From NCBI GenBank assembly GCA_014323865.1, contig JACONG010000010.1, forward strand, positions 310,001 through 374,000: a stretch of DNA of 64,000 bases, written 5' to 3'. Shown here in pieces: positions 26,319-35,564 of the stretch; position 1 is the stretch's first letter, and every line of letters starts with the position of its first letter. The notes under the pieces were generated by a model that was not told where the DNA came from, searched no databases, and saw nothing but the letters and a program-made list of their open reading frames with translations. The DNA is from Rhodospirillales bacterium. GTDB lineage: Bacteria > Pseudomonadota > Alphaproteobacteria > SP197. Made by a program: the position numbers and the translations under genes.

Positions 26319-29300
26319 TTATCGCTCGCCCCCGTTCTCATAGTGACTGAGACCCGCGATATCGCGGCCTTCGGCCCGCTTGTGCAGAAGCGGAATGAGG
26401 TCGGCCATGAGAGCAAGCTCCCGGTCACAGCGCGCGCGCCAGCCGAGCCCGAGCTGTTCCATCAGGTCGGTCAGGGCTTCGCCGTCGAAGATCATGCGCT
26501 GAAGGATGGTCTCGACAAAGCCTGCGAGCGATTCAACCGTCAGACCGTGCCTATGCGCAAGGTTGTCGATCTCCCCGGCCTGCCTGTCCTTCCTGAACTG
26601 CCGATAGCCGGCGCGTATCGCCTCTTCATCGAGGCCTTCGCCTTGCTTGAGCGTATGGACATAGGCGGTGATATCGTCCCGCTCGTTCAGGAACCTGGCG
26701 TCAGAGTGAACAAGGGCGATCAACTGCTCGCGGGTGATTTCGACCTGCCCGGGATCCTGGCCGGAGTATCTGGCGATCAGCTCCATGATGTAGTCATAAT
26801 CGATGTCAGCGGAGGCGAACAGAACGAGCTCGAGATCGAGCTGATCGAGCTCGGGGTCGGTCGGTTGGTTGTCCTTGCCCGGTTTGCCCCGCTGTTCCTT
26901 CAGGCGCCGGGCGGTTTCGAGATAGGCACCGCGGAAGGCTCTGTTATCGTCCGTTGACAGTATGCGCTCGATCTCCTCGCGCTGATCCTCGTCAATATCC
27001 GTGTACTGGTCGAGCTGGGTCTTGAGGCGCTGGACTTCCTTGTAGTGATTGATGAACCCGGCGCGGGCGGCGTCGCCCCTCAACCGGCTGACCTGATCGG
27101 GCCTTGCCTCGAGGCCTTGCGATGTCATGAACGCGCCGAGATCGGAAACGGCCCTGGCGAATCTCCCGATGACTTCGGGTGCCTTGTCGACGAGCCAGAT
27201 TTCGCGGGCCCGCCCGGATTGGGCACCGGAAAACAGCGCAATGGCGTCGTCGACATTCTGCTGCTGCCCGCGGAAGTCGATGATATGGCCATAGGGCTTG
27301 GTTGCGTTGAGAATGCGGTTGGTGCGGGAAAAGGCCTGGATCAGGCCGTGATGCCTCAGATTCTTGTCGACATAGAGCGTGTTGAGAAATCTTGCGTCGA
27401 AACCGGTCAGCAGCATATCGACAACGATGGTGATATCGATCTTTTCCGCGCCTTTCCCTGGCAGATCGGCGTTGGGAAACTCCTGATCCTTGATGCGCTG
27501 CTGGATATCCTGATAGTAGCGATCGAAATCATGGATGTCGTGGGCCGTGCCATATTGACGGTTGTAGGCCTCGATGATCGCCTTGAGCGCCGCTTTCTTG
27601 CCCTCCGGATCGTGCCGGTTGTCCTCTTTCTCCTGCGGCAGGTCCTCCTGGATCTGCCGGACATCCCTGTCGCCCTCGGCGGGCGGCGAAAAGACGGTGG
27701 CAATCCTGAGCGGGACAAATCCGGGGTCGGCTTTGGGGTCGGCGGCCTGACGTTCCGCCTGAAGTTCCCTGAAGACCCTGTCATAGGCAATGGCGTCGTC
27801 GATGGAGCCCGTCGCCAGCAGCGCGTTGAACCGGCGCTTGCCGGTCGCGGCATCGTGCTTGCCGAGAATGGCCTCGGCAACAGCCCGCTTGTCAGGCTTC
27901 CGGCCAGGCGCGTCGGCGTCCTTCGGCTTGTAGTAGTCGACGTGGAAGCGCAGGACGTTGCCGTCCTCGATGGCGTGCGTAATCGTGTAGGCGTGGAGCC
28001 GCTTCTGGAAGAGGTCCTCAGTCGTTCGCAGGCTGGCAACCTCGTCCTCGATCTGTTTGACGCTCGCATTCTCCTTGAAGATCGGCGTGCCGGTGAAGCC
28101 GAAGAACTGGGCGTTTGGAAAAGACGTCTTGATGGCATCGTGGGTTTCGCCGAACTGCGAACGGTGGCATTCGTCGAAGATGAACACCATGCGCCTGTCG
28201 CGCAGAGGCTTGAGCCGCTGCCTGAAGGTCGATTGCCCGCGGGTGCCGTTCCGTTCCTTGGCCTTGCCGTTTTCCTTCAGGGCAAGTCCAAGTTTCTGGA
28301 TCGTCGTCACGATGACCTTGTCCGCGTAATCGTTCGAGAGCAGACGGCGCACCAGGGTTGCGGTGTTGGTGTTTTCCTCGACACAGTTTTCCTGAAACCG
28401 GTTGAACTCCTCGCGGGTCTGGCGGTCGAGGTCCTTGCGGTCGACCACGAAAAGGCATTTGTGAATGCTCTCGTTGTCCCTGAGCAGCGTCGCGGCCTTG
28501 AAAGAGGTCAGCGTCTTGCCGGAACCTGTCGTGTGCCAGATGTAGCCGTTGCCGCAGCTCTGTTCGATGCAGTCGACGATGGCCTTGACCGCATAGATCT
28601 GGTAGGGGCGCATCATCAGAAGCTTTTGCTCGCTCGCGACAAGAACCATGTACCGGCTGATCGTCTGGCCGAGTGTGCATTTGGACAGGAAGTGATCCGC
28701 AAAGTCGTCGAGATGATCGATCTTCACATTGTCCGGGTCTGCAAAGCTGTAGAACGGGAGAAAGCGCTCCTCTTCATCGAAGGCAAAGTGGCGCGTGTTG
28801 TTGTTGGCGAAGTAGAATGTCTTCGTGCGGTTGCTGACGATGAAGAGCTGGACGAAACACAGAAGCGTTCTGGTGTATCCGTTGCCGGGCTCGTTCCTGT
28901 AGCCGACGATCTGCTCCATGGCCCGGCGGGGACCGATTCCGAGGCTCTTCAGTTCGATCTGAACGACGGGGATGCCGTTGATGAGCAGCAGGACATCGTA
29001 GCGATGATGGCTGTTGTCCGTATTGATGCGGAGCTGGTTGATGACCTCGAAGGTGTTCTTGCACCAGTCCCTGACATTGACGAGGGTGTAGTCGAGCGGT
29101 GTGCCGTCGTCGCGGATGAAGGTTTCGATGGTCCGCAGAGAGCGGGCGGCTTCGTAAACGTCCGGTGTGACGATCATGTTGAGGAGCCGCTGGAATTCGT
29201 TATCGGTCAGCGTGACGCGGTTCAGGGCCTCGAACTTCTGCCTGAAGTTTGCCTCAAGCGTGGCGCGGTCCCGGATGTCGGGGCGATAGCCGTATTTGAG

Positions 29301-29408
29301 GCCTTTCAGTTTTTCGACAAGAGCCTCTTCAAGCTCCCGTTCGGATGTTGCCGTCATCATTGCGGGACCCTGTTCCGTTTGGGAGACGGTCACAGGCACC
29401 GCCGCCAT
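26319..29408 (-). CDS. hsdR: Type I restriction-modification system, endonuclease/translocase subunit HsdR
   Basis: A 1029-residue restriction subunit. The N-terminal nuclease domain has the PD-(D/E)xK-like VVQIELKSLG and QIVGYR; the SF2 motor follows with Walker A TTGSGKTL and the DEAD-like FIFDECHRSQFG, then FFGFTGTP and a Q/R motif DMLLTGFDARF. The C-terminal part is helical and binds HsdM/HsdS. The first ATG (29408) lies three bases after the purS stop and gives a 16-residue extension; the tandem ATG at 29360 (MMTATSEREL) is an alternative start. Intact by eye; it shares the purine-operon strand and probably transcript. Confidence 0.95.
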   Translation of the reverse strand: MAAVPVTVSQTEQGPAMMTATSERELEEALVEKLKGLKYGYRPDIRDRATLEANFRQKFEALNRVTLTDNEFQRLLNMIVTPDVYEAARSLRTIETFIRDDGTPLDYTLVNVRDWCKNTFEVINQLRINTDNSHHRYDVLLLINGIPVVQIELKSLGIGPRRAMEQIVGYRNEPGNGYTRTLLCFVQLFIVSNRTKTFYFANNNTRHFAFDEEERFLPFYSFADPDNVKIDHLDDFADHFLSKCTLGQTISRYMVLVASEQKLLMMRPYQIYAVKAIVDCIEQSCGNGYIWHTTGSGKTLTSFKAATLLRDNESIHKCLFVVDRKDLDRQTREEFNRFQENCVEENTNTATLVRRLLSNDYADKVIVTTIQKLGLALKENGKAKERNGTRGQSTFRQRLKPLRDRRMVFIFDECHRSQFGETHDAIKTSFPNAQFFGFTGTPIFKENASVKQIEDEVASLRTTEDLFQKRLHAYTITHAIEDGNVLRFHVDYYKPKDADAPGRKPDKRAVAEAILGKHDAATGKRRFNALLATGSIDDAIAYDRVFRELQAERQAADPKADPGFVPLRIATVFSPPAEGDRDVRQIQEDLPQEKEDNRHDPEGKKAALKAIIEAYNRQYGTAHDIHDFDRYYQDIQQRIKDQEFPNADLPGKGAEKIDITIVVDMLLTGFDARFLNTLYVDKNLRHHGLIQAFSRTNRILNATKPYGHIIDFRGQQQNVDDAIALFSGAQSGRAREIWLVDKAPEVIGRFARAVSDLGAFMTSQGLEARPDQVSRLRGDAARAGFINHYKEVQRLKTQLDQYTDIDEDQREEIERILSTDDNRAFRGAYLETARRLKEQRGKPGKDNQPTDPELDQLDLELVLFASADIDYDYIMELIARYSGQDPGQVEITREQLIALVHSDARFLNERDDITAYVHTLKQGEGLDEEAIRAGYRQFRKDRQAGEIDNLAHRHGLTVESLAGFVETILQRMIFDGEALTDLMEQLGLGWRARCDRELALMADLIPLLHKRAEGRDIAGLSHYENGGER

Positions 29409-29411
29409 GTC

Positions 29412-29651
29412 TCAGCCGAGCTCGATGGCATAGTTCTCGATGACCGTGTTGGCGAGCAGTTTTTTGCACATCTGTTCGATCCTGGCGCGTGCGCTGGCTT
29501 CGTCGGTTTCGGCGATCTCGAGGTCGATCACCTTGCCCTGGCGGACGTTCTGGACGCCGTCGAAACCGAGCGTGCCAAGGGCGTTGTGGATTGCCTTGCC
29601 CTGGGGATCGAGGACGCCGTTCTTCAGCGTGATGTGGACGCGGGCCTTCAC
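29412..29651 (-). CDS. purS: Phosphoribosylformylglycinamidine synthase subunit PurS
   Basis: A 79-residue small structural subunit that bridges PurL and PurQ. The sequence [32 protein letters not shown] and [12 protein letters not shown] is typical. The GTG start 29651 overlaps the purC stop (GTGA at 29648-29651). It is immediately followed by hsdR instead of purQ, which makes the position of the restriction module clear. Confidence 0.95.
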   Translation of the reverse strand: MKARVHITLKNGVLDPQGKAIHNALGTLGFDGVQNVRQGKVIDLEIAETDEASARARIEQMCKKLLANTVIENYAIELG

Positions 29652-30409
29652 GAAACGGCCTTGGGCAGTTCGGCGAGATTGTTCATCTCGGGCATGATGC
29701 CGAGGCGGCGGGCAACCTCCCGGTAGCCCTCGGCGACGTTGTCGAGGTCCTTCACGAAACGGTCCTTGTCCATGGGTTCGCCGGTGTCGGCATCCCACAG
29801 GCGGCAGTTGTCGGGGCTGATCTCGTCGGCAATGACGAGACGGGCGTCGTCCTCGAAGTAGAGCCGGCCATAGGTCAGCGTGACGTCGACCAGGCGGATG
29901 CCGGCACCCATGAGAAGGCCGGTCATGAAGTCGTTCACCCGCAGCGACAGGTGGATCATGTCGTCGATATCCTGGGTCGTTGCCCAGCCGAACGCCGTCA
30001 TGTGCTCTTCGGAGACCAGCGGGTCGCCAAGCTCGTCCGAGCGAAGGTAGAACTCGATGAGCGAGCGGGGCAGGGGCGTGCCGTCCTTCAGGCCGAACTT
30101 CCCGGCGAATTCGCCCGCGGCCAGGTTGCGAATGACGACATCGACCGGCAGCAACTCGACCTCACGCACAAGCTGTTCGCGCATGTTGAGGCGGCGCACG
30201 AAATGGGTGGGTACGCCGACCTCGCCCAGCCTGGTCATCATGTATTCGCTGATGCGGTTGTTGATGACGCCCTTGCCGTCGATCACGCCGCTTTTCTGCT
30301 GGTGTCGGGCATAGGCAACATCCTTGAAGTGCTGAACGAGAAAGCCGGGCTCGGGACCTTCGTAGAAGTCCTTGGCCTTGCCTTCGTAAACGCGTCTGCG
30401 GCGAGCCAT
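29648..30409 (-). CDS. purC: Phosphoribosylaminoimidazole-succinocarboxamide synthase
   Basis: A 253-residue SAICAR synthetase (ATP plus aspartate onto CAIR, purine synthesis). The N-terminus [20 protein letters not shown] is the ATP-binding glycine-rich start, with [20 protein letters not shown] and [20 protein letters not shown], then [13 protein letters not shown] near the end. First gene of the purC-purS-(hsdRSM)-purQ-purL strand; purB and the zeta-subunit gene lie just upstream, so purine genes cluster here. Confidence 0.96.
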   Translation of the reverse strand: MARRRRVYEGKAKDFYEGPEPGFLVQHFKDVAYARHQQKSGVIDGKGVINNRISEYMMTRLGEVGVPTHFVRRLNMREQLVREVELLPVDVVIRNLAAGEFAGKFGLKDGTPLPRSLIEFYLRSDELGDPLVSEEHMTAFGWATTQDIDDMIHLSLRVNDFMTGLLMGAGIRLVDVTLTYGRLYFEDDARLVIADEISPDNCRLWDADTGEPMDKDRFVKDLDNVAEGYREVARRLGIMPEMNNLAELPKAVS

Positions 30410-30729
30410 GGCGGGGTTCCCCGACGTCGTCCGGCGCTCCGATCCTGGCCGCCGGGGGCCGCGGCGCCGGTCAGCACGACCCTAACCAAAACAGCGGCGA
30501 GACACAAACGGGCACAATCCGTGGTATCCACAAGCCACGGGCCGGAACGACAGCGGGGCTTCCAGGTCCGATTTTGGCCGATTTTGGCCGATTTTGGCGG
30601 TTCAGGGCTTGGGAACAGGTTGCGTCCATGCCATATGAAGAAGGGACGGCGCGCCGGAACACGGCGGGCCAGGGGAATCACCGCAATCCATCATCCCAAC
30701 CCATCATCCCAACCCGGACGGACACGACC
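30410..30729. other. Divergent intergenic region between purC and the zeta-subunit gene
   Basis: About 320 bp that must carry the promoters of purC (leftward) and the DUF1476 gene (rightward). I see no convincing sigma-70 boxes. It holds two short tandem arrays: CCGATTTTGG three times and, near the DUF1476 start, ATCATCCCAACCC twice (about 30688-30714). Confidence 0.5.
30568..30597. repeat. CCGATTTTGG 10-bp tandem repeat (x3) in the purC/zeta promoter region
   Basis: Three perfect 10-bp copies in direct order, spaced by one helical turn, with locally low GC. Such phasing could bind a regulator cooperatively or be a slippage product. Confidence 0.85.
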
Positions 30730-31050
30730 ATGGCGCTCTTCGACGACCGCAAAAAAGGCCAGGAAAACAAATATGCCCACGACCAGGAACGCGCGTTCAG
30801 GATCTCTGTACGACGCAACAAGCTCCTGGGCCTGTGGCTTGCCGAGCAGATGGGCAAGTCCGGCGACGATGCCGAGGCTTATGCAAAAGAGGTCATCGAG
30901 TCCGATTTCGATCGTCCGGGCGACGATGACGTGATCGAGAAGGTCATGGCCGATGTCAAGAGTGCGGGTCTCGACATCGACGAGCACAAGATCCGTGCCC
31001 GCCTGGAAGCTCTGGAGCACGAAGCCCGGGCCCAGATCCAGTCGGAGTAG
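30730..31050 (+). CDS. DUF1476 protein, F1-ATPase zeta subunit (inhibitor)
   Basis: A 106-residue helical protein. The N-terminal segment MALFDDRKKGQENKYAHDQE and the following RRNKLLGLWLAEQMG match the alphaproteobacterial zeta subunit, whose N-terminal inhibitory helix enters F1 and blocks ATP hydrolysis, as in Paracoccus. The rest (FDRPGDDDVIEKVMADV and the Arg-rich end) is the four-helix bundle. ATG 30730 fits the family start; longer in-frame starts translate the repeat region. A strong lineage marker. Confidence 0.92.
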   Translation: MALFDDRKKGQENKYAHDQERAFRISVRRNKLLGLWLAEQMGKSGDDAEAYAKEVIESDFDRPGDDDVIEKVMADVKSAGLDIDEHKIRARLEALEHEARAQIQSE

Positions 31051-31080
31051 GGGTTCGGTGCCGGCCGGGTGCGATCCGCT

Positions 31081-32379
31081 TCAGGTGCCGGACAGGACCC
31101 GCGCGATCACGGCTTCCGCGTGTCTTGCATAGAAGCCGTAGTCGAAGAGGTCGTCGATCTCTTCATCGCCGATCCGTGAGGCCACCTCGGGGTCGGCCTT
31201 CAGCCGATCCCTGAAGCTTCCGCCTTCCTGCCAGGTCGCCATGGCGTTCGACTGGACGAGGCGATAGGCGTCCTCGCGGCTGACGCCGGCCCGGGTCAGT
31301 GCCAGCAGCACACGCTGGGAGAAGACCAGCCCGCCCAGGCGTTCCATGTTCGCCATCATGTTCGCGGGATAGATCACCAGGCCATCGACGACCCCGGTCA
31401 GGCGGGCAAGTGCGAAGTCGAGACCGGTTGTGGCGTCAGGTCCGATGTTGCGTTCGACCGAGGAGTGGGAAATATCCCTCTCATGCCAAAGGGCCACATT
31501 CTCCAGCGCAGGCACCACGGCCGAGCGCACGAGGCGGGCGAGGCCGGTCAGGTTCTCGGTCAGGATCGGGTTGCGCTTGTGGGGCATGGCGGAGCTGCCC
31601 TTCTGCCCTTTCGTGAACTCTTCCTCGACCTCACGCAGTTCGGTGCGCTGGAGATGGCGGATTTCGACCGCCAGGCGTTCGACCGACGAGGCGACAACGG
31701 CCAGGGCGGCGAAGAAGGCGGCATGGCGGTCGCGCGGGATCACCTGGGTCGAGACCGGTTCGGGTTTGAGGCCCAGCTTTTCGGCGACATGGGCCTCGAT
31801 CGCGGGATCGACCGTCGCAAAGGTGCCGACGGGACCGGATATGGCGCAGGTCGCGACCTCCTCGCGGGCCGTGACCAGCCGCGCCCGGGCGCGCTGGAAC
31901 TCGGCGTGATAACCCGCAAGCCTGAGGCCGAAGGTGGTGGGTTCGGCATGAATGCCGTGACTGCGGCCGACACAGAGCGTCAGCGCATGTTCGCGCGTGC
32001 GTCGAGCGAGGGCATCGAGGAGCCGGTCCGTGTCCTCGATCAGGATATCGGCAGCCTGGGTGAGCTGGACGGCAAGGCAGGTGTCGAGCACGTCCGAGCT
32101 CGTCATGCCCCGATGCATGAAGCGCGCTTCCTCGCCGACATGCTCCGCAACATTGGTCAGGAAGGCAATGACGTCGTGCCTGGTTTCGCGCTCGATCTCG
32201 TCGATCCGCCCGGCGTCGAAGGCACCGCGCTCACGCAAGGCTGCGGAGACGCCCTCGGGGATCGTGCCGAGCATTTCCATGGCTTCGGCTGCCAGGGTCT
32301 CGATCTCCAGCATGATGCGAAACCTGTTGTCGGGCTCCCAGATGGCGGCCATGGGCGCGCGGGTGTAACGCGGAATCAT
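31081..32379 (-). CDS. purB: Adenylosuccinate lyase
   Basis: A 432-residue fumarase/aspartase-superfamily enzyme acting twice in purine synthesis (SAICAR to AICAR and adenylosuccinate to AMP). The signature loop GSSAMPHKRNPI carries the catalytic Ser; GMTSSDVLDTC and CVGRSHGIHAEPTTFG are the other conserved active-site segments. ATG 32379 (MIPRYTRAPMA) is the family start; the ORF is open about 40 codons further upstream. Not in one operon with purC, from which it is separated by the rightward zeta gene. Confidence 0.96.
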   Translation of the reverse strand: MIPRYTRAPMAAIWEPDNRFRIMLEIETLAAEAMEMLGTIPEGVSAALRERGAFDAGRIDEIERETRHDVIAFLTNVAEHVGEEARFMHRGMTSSDVLDTCLAVQLTQAADILIEDTDRLLDALARRTREHALTLCVGRSHGIHAEPTTFGLRLAGYHAEFQRARARLVTAREEVATCAISGPVGTFATVDPAIEAHVAEKLGLKPEPVSTQVIPRDRHAAFFAALAVVASSVERLAVEIRHLQRTELREVEEEFTKGQKGSSAMPHKRNPILTENLTGLARLVRSAVVPALENVALWHERDISHSSVERNIGPDATTGLDFALARLTGVVDGLVIYPANMMANMERLGGLVFSQRVLLALTRAGVSREDAYRLVQSNAMATWQEGGSFRDRLKADPEVASRIGDEEIDDLFDYGFYARHAEAVIARVLSGT

Positions 32380-32723
32380 CGTTCGGGGTCTCGTCGGTTC
32401 GGGATCTCGTCGTTTCTGTCGAGGCCGATGTCTAGCATGGAAGTCATGTCCGTACAGAAAAGCGGTGCGGCCAGCGTCGCAGGTGTAGCGTCGCACGTGT
32501 CACGGTGGGGGGCGATGTTCCGGGCATGAGGTGCACCGGCCATGGTTGGGACGACGCCTTGCACAGGCGATGTTTTCGAGGACGCCTTTCACAGGCGTCG
32601 GTGAGCGCTTCGCATGGCGCGCGCTGGCGCAAAGTTGAAGGGCGGTGCGTGGACCCGGACCGGTCGGTTCCTGTAGTCGGTTCATCCATTGGCCACATCG
32701 CCCGCGCCTTCGGAGACGCATCC
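32380..32723. other. Intergenic region between purB and the DUF547 gene
   Basis: About 344 bp for two divergent starts. It contains short repeats (GTGTAGCGTCGCACGTGTC), the two similar hairpins at 32555-32599, and no recognised gene or clear promoter boxes. Confidence 0.5.
32555..32599. repeat. Two tandem, near-identical hairpins
   Basis: CGCCT-TGCAC-AGGCG (32555-32569) and GACGCCT-TTCAC-AGGCGTC (32581-32599) are successive perfect inverted repeats with similar 5-nt loops. This could be an RNA element in the DUF547 leader, an operator pair, or a palindromic repeat unit. Confidence 0.6.
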
Positions 32724-33599
32724 ATGGATCGCCCCGGTTTCAGCCGTCGCACAATCCTTGCCACAACCCTTGCCACAACCCTTGCCGGTCTGTCCGCACC
32801 GCTCGGCACGGCGGCACGGGCGGACTGGCCCGACCTCGTCGACGATCGCTGGCTGCGCCGCGACGATACTTCCGACGCGATCGTCAACCATGAGGCGTGG
32901 ACCCGGTTCCTCCATCGCCATGTTCACGTGCCGGGCGACGGTATTGCCCGGGTGCGCTACGGCGAGGTGACCGGGCAGGATTGCGGGCGGCTGCAGGCCT
33001 ATATCGAGGTTCTGGCCGGAACAGACGTCGGTGCGCTGTCGCCCGACGAACAGCGGGCCTACTGGATCAATCTCTACAACGCGCTGACGGTGGACCTGAT
33101 CCTGCAGCACTATCCGGTGGCCAGCATCCGCGACATCACCAACGGTTTCATGTCGTTCGGCCCCTGGGGCATGGACGTCGTCACCATCGACGGTGAGGAC
33201 CTCAGCCTCGACGACATAGAACACGGCATCCTGCGCGCGATCTGGAAGGATCCGCGCATCCACTATGTCGTCAACTGTGCCTCGATCGGCTGTCCGAACC
33301 TCGCCGACGCCGCCTATGTCGGGCCTGCCGTCGACCGGATGATGAGCCGTGCGGCCGCCATTTACGTCAATCATCCGCGCGGTGCCGGTCTCGACCTCAA
33401 GGGGCGTCTGGTCGTCTCCAGTCTGTACGACTGGTACGACGACGACTTCGGTGAGAACGAGGCCGCCATTGTCGATCACATTCGCGGCTACGCGGCCGAA
33501 CCCCTGATCGACCGGATGGCCGGCATCGACGAGATCGAGGGCTACGCCTACGACTGGGCGCTCAACGATGCGACCGGCATGGATGCAACCGGCATGTAA
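32724..33599 (+). CDS. DUF547-family exported protein with twin-arginine-type signal
   Basis: A 291-residue protein. The N-terminus has SRRTIL followed by a hydrophobic stretch containing three LATT repeats (from a 12-bp tandem DNA repeat, about 32756-32785) and an AARA cleavage site, so export through Tat or Sec is likely. The mature part is DUF547: RAYWINLYNALTVDLILQHY, IHYVVNCASIGCPNL and LDLKGRLVVSSLYDWYDDDF. The Cys-His-type residues in VNCAS suggest a papain-like fold, but no function is established to my knowledge. Confidence 0.85.
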   Translation: MDRPGFSRRTILATTLATTLAGLSAPLGTAARADWPDLVDDRWLRRDDTSDAIVNHEAWTRFLHRHVHVPGDGIARVRYGEVTGQDCGRLQAYIEVLAGTDVGALSPDEQRAYWINLYNALTVDLILQHYPVASIRDITNGFMSFGPWGMDVVTIDGEDLSLDDIEHGILRAIWKDPRIHYVVNCASIGCPNLADAAYVGPAVDRMMSRAAAIYVNHPRGAGLDLKGRLVVSSLYDWYDDDFGENEAAIVDHIRGYAAEPLIDRMAGIDEIEGYAYDWALNDATGMDATGM

Positions 33600-33824
33600 A
33601 GTTCGGATCCTGAGGGCCGGATGCGTACTATCCCGGCAGTGACACCGGGCAAGAGGAGGGCGCGCCGCGTCCTCGTGCCGCGGTGCGGCCTGACATGAAC
33701 CTGACATGAAGGGGCTGGCGGGGCTGGCGCAAAAGGCAGTCACCGCGATCGAAGGCCACACCATTGCGACCACAGCATTACGATGATCGTTCCGGCACTG
33801 ATGAGGAAGCGGGCATTGGGGCGG
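33600..33824. other. Intergenic region between the DUF547 and EamA genes
   Basis: The convergent gap of about 225 bp holds short direct repeats (CCTGACATGAA twice, GGGGCTGGC twice, about 33689-33729). No gene or good terminator stem was recognised. Confidence 0.4.
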
Positions 33825-34772
33825 TCATGTCGCGGTCCCCGGTTTGCGGCGGCGGGGACCGGGTGGCAGGAACTGGGCGATCAGGACGCCCGAGATGATG
33901 AGCAACCCGCCGATCAGATGGGACGCGGTCGGCGGTTCACCCTGGATCATGCGAATGGCAACCACGGTGACCGGCACGAGGTTCTGGTAGATCGAGGCGA
34001 TCGTGACACCGATGCGGCTGATGCCCCAGTGCCAGCAGAAGAGCGAAAACGAGGCCGGGCCCGCACCGAGGTAGAGAATACAGACGATCGATTGCCAGTC
34101 GAGGACGTAGTGCGGCTCAGCGATGCCGAGCAGCAGCAGGACGGGCAGGGCAAGGAGCGTGGTGAGCCCGCCGATCATGATCGTGATCGCGGTGATGCCG
34201 AGCTGTGACACACCGGCCATCCAGCGCTGCGCGCCGAGCGAGTACCAGGTGAAGATCGTGATCGCCGCGAGAATCAGCAGTTCGCCGCCGCGCAGGTCGC
34301 CGACACCGCCCTCGCCCTCGCCCTTGCCTGTCGCCGCGAGGATGCCGCCGATGACGGCGACAATCGCGCCCAGCATGACCGCGACCCTGAGCGGCTGGCG
34401 GAACCCGATGCGCGCGACGAAGGCCGCCACGATCGGCCCTGCCGCCGAGACGATGGAGGCGGGCACGGGACCGGCGTACTGCACGCCAAGGGTCAGGAAG
34501 GCCGTGGATAGCGCGATCCCGATGGAACCGAGCAGCAGGGAGGGCCGCCACGGGATGCGCCGCAGCGGGCGTCCCTGGGCCTGCCAGGCGTAGAAGGCCA
34601 TGAGGAACACGGTGGCCGACAGGAGACGACCCGCCGTGACGATGTAGGGATCCCACGTCTCCAGCAGGGTGTCGGTCACCAGGAAATGCGTCGCCCAGAC
34701 CGACGATCCCAGTGCCAGCACGAGATTGCCGGCAACCTTCTGTTGCGGAGAAACGGCGGTTTCGGACGACAT
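33825..34772 (-). CDS. EamA/DMT-family transporter
   Basis: A 315-residue inner-membrane protein with about ten hydrophobic segments arranged as two EamA repeats (about 15-150 and 165-300). The N-terminal repeat includes LALGSSVWATHFLVTDTLLE and the second repeat has PASFSLFCWHWGISR and IGGLLIISGVL. DMT exporters move amino acids, metabolites or drugs by proton coupling; substrate unknown. ATG 34772 (MSSETAVSP) is preferred to 34808. It lies alone, convergent to the DUF547 gene. Confidence 0.88.
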   Translation of the reverse strand: MSSETAVSPQQKVAGNLVLALGSSVWATHFLVTDTLLETWDPYIVTAGRLLSATVFLMAFYAWQAQGRPLRRIPWRPSLLLGSIGIALSTAFLTLGVQYAGPVPASIVSAAGPIVAAFVARIGFRQPLRVAVMLGAIVAVIGGILAATGKGEGEGGVGDLRGGELLILAAITIFTWYSLGAQRWMAGVSQLGITAITIMIGGLTTLLALPVLLLLGIAEPHYVLDWQSIVCILYLGAGPASFSLFCWHWGISRIGVTIASIYQNLVPVTVVAIRMIQGEPPTASHLIGGLLIISGVLIAQFLPPGPRRRKPGTAT

Positions 34773-34817
34773 CGGGTTCGCTTTAGTGCGGCCTCGCATG
34801 GGGTGCAACCTCGTCCT

Positions 34818-34872
34818 GTCACCCCGGGCAAGCCGGGACCCGGAGAGACTGGCGAGCCCCGTCCGGGGTGAC
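34818..34872. repeat. GTCACCCCGG palindromic element (variant of the REP-like family)
   Basis: GTCACCCCGG (34818-34827) and CCGGGGTGAC (34863-34872) are perfect 10-bp arms around a GC-rich centre. The element sits between radC and the EamA gene. It differs from the GTCATCCCGG copies by one base in each arm. Confidence 0.5.
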
Positions 34873-34874
34873 CG

Positions 34875-35561
34875 CTACAGGTGTCCCAGGGTCCTGAGGC
34901 TGCTGTGACCGCCGCGGGCGATGACGATGTGGTCGTGGACCACGATGTCGACGGCCTTGAGCGCCGCGACGATCCCGGCGGTCATCGTGATGTCGGCGCG
35001 GCTCGGTGTGGGATCGCCCGAGGGGTGGTTGTGGACGAGGATCAGGGCGGTGGCACCCAGCTCGAGGGCGCGGCGGGCAATCTCGCGCGGATAGACCGGC
35101 GCGTGGTCGACCGTGCCCTTCTGGAGCTCTTCGTCGGCGATCAGGCGGTTCTTGCGATCGAGGAAGAGCACGCGGAAGGCCTCACGCTGTTCGAAGGCCA
35201 TCGCCGCCTTGCAATAGGCGAGCACGGCATCGAAGCTCGACAGGATGTCGCGATCCTGGAGTTCGGCCTGCAGAAGGCGGTCGGCCGCCGCGCGCACGAT
35301 CTTGATGGCGACGGGCGCGACCTCGCCCAGACCCCTGACCGTGCGCAGGTCGTCGACACTGGCGTTGACCACGCCGTCGAAGGTCCTGAAGCGCGCCATC
35401 AGCGCCTTGGCGGCCGGTTTCACATCGCCGCGGGGGATCGCCATGGTGAGCAGAAGCTCGACCAGTTCGTAGTCGGGCAGGGCGCCGGAACCGCCATCCA
35501 GAAAGCGCTGGCGCAGGCGCCGGCGATGCTCGGCGTGATCGGGCTTGCGCTCGCCCGCCAT
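34875..35561 (-). CDS. radC: RadC-family JAB-domain protein
   Basis: A 228-residue protein with a helix-hairpin-helix N-terminal part (LRTVRGLGEVAPVAIKIVRA) and a C-terminal JAB/MPN metalloprotease-like domain carrying VLILVHNHPSGDPTPS-type ILVHNHPSGDPTPSRADI. The His-x-His-x10-Asp zinc pattern is intact. Despite the name, a repair role is doubtful and the function is unknown. Last gene of the leftward channel-sfsA-map-radC set, three bases after map. Confidence 0.92.
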   Translation of the reverse strand: MAGERKPDHAEHRRRLRQRFLDGGSGALPDYELVELLLTMAIPRGDVKPAAKALMARFRTFDGVVNASVDDLRTVRGLGEVAPVAIKIVRAAADRLLQAELQDRDILSSFDAVLAYCKAAMAFEQREAFRVLFLDRKNRLIADEELQKGTVDHAPVYPREIARRALELGATALILVHNHPSGDPTPSRADITMTAGIVAALKAVDIVVHDHIVIARGGHSSLRTLGHL

Positions 35562-35564
35562 GGA

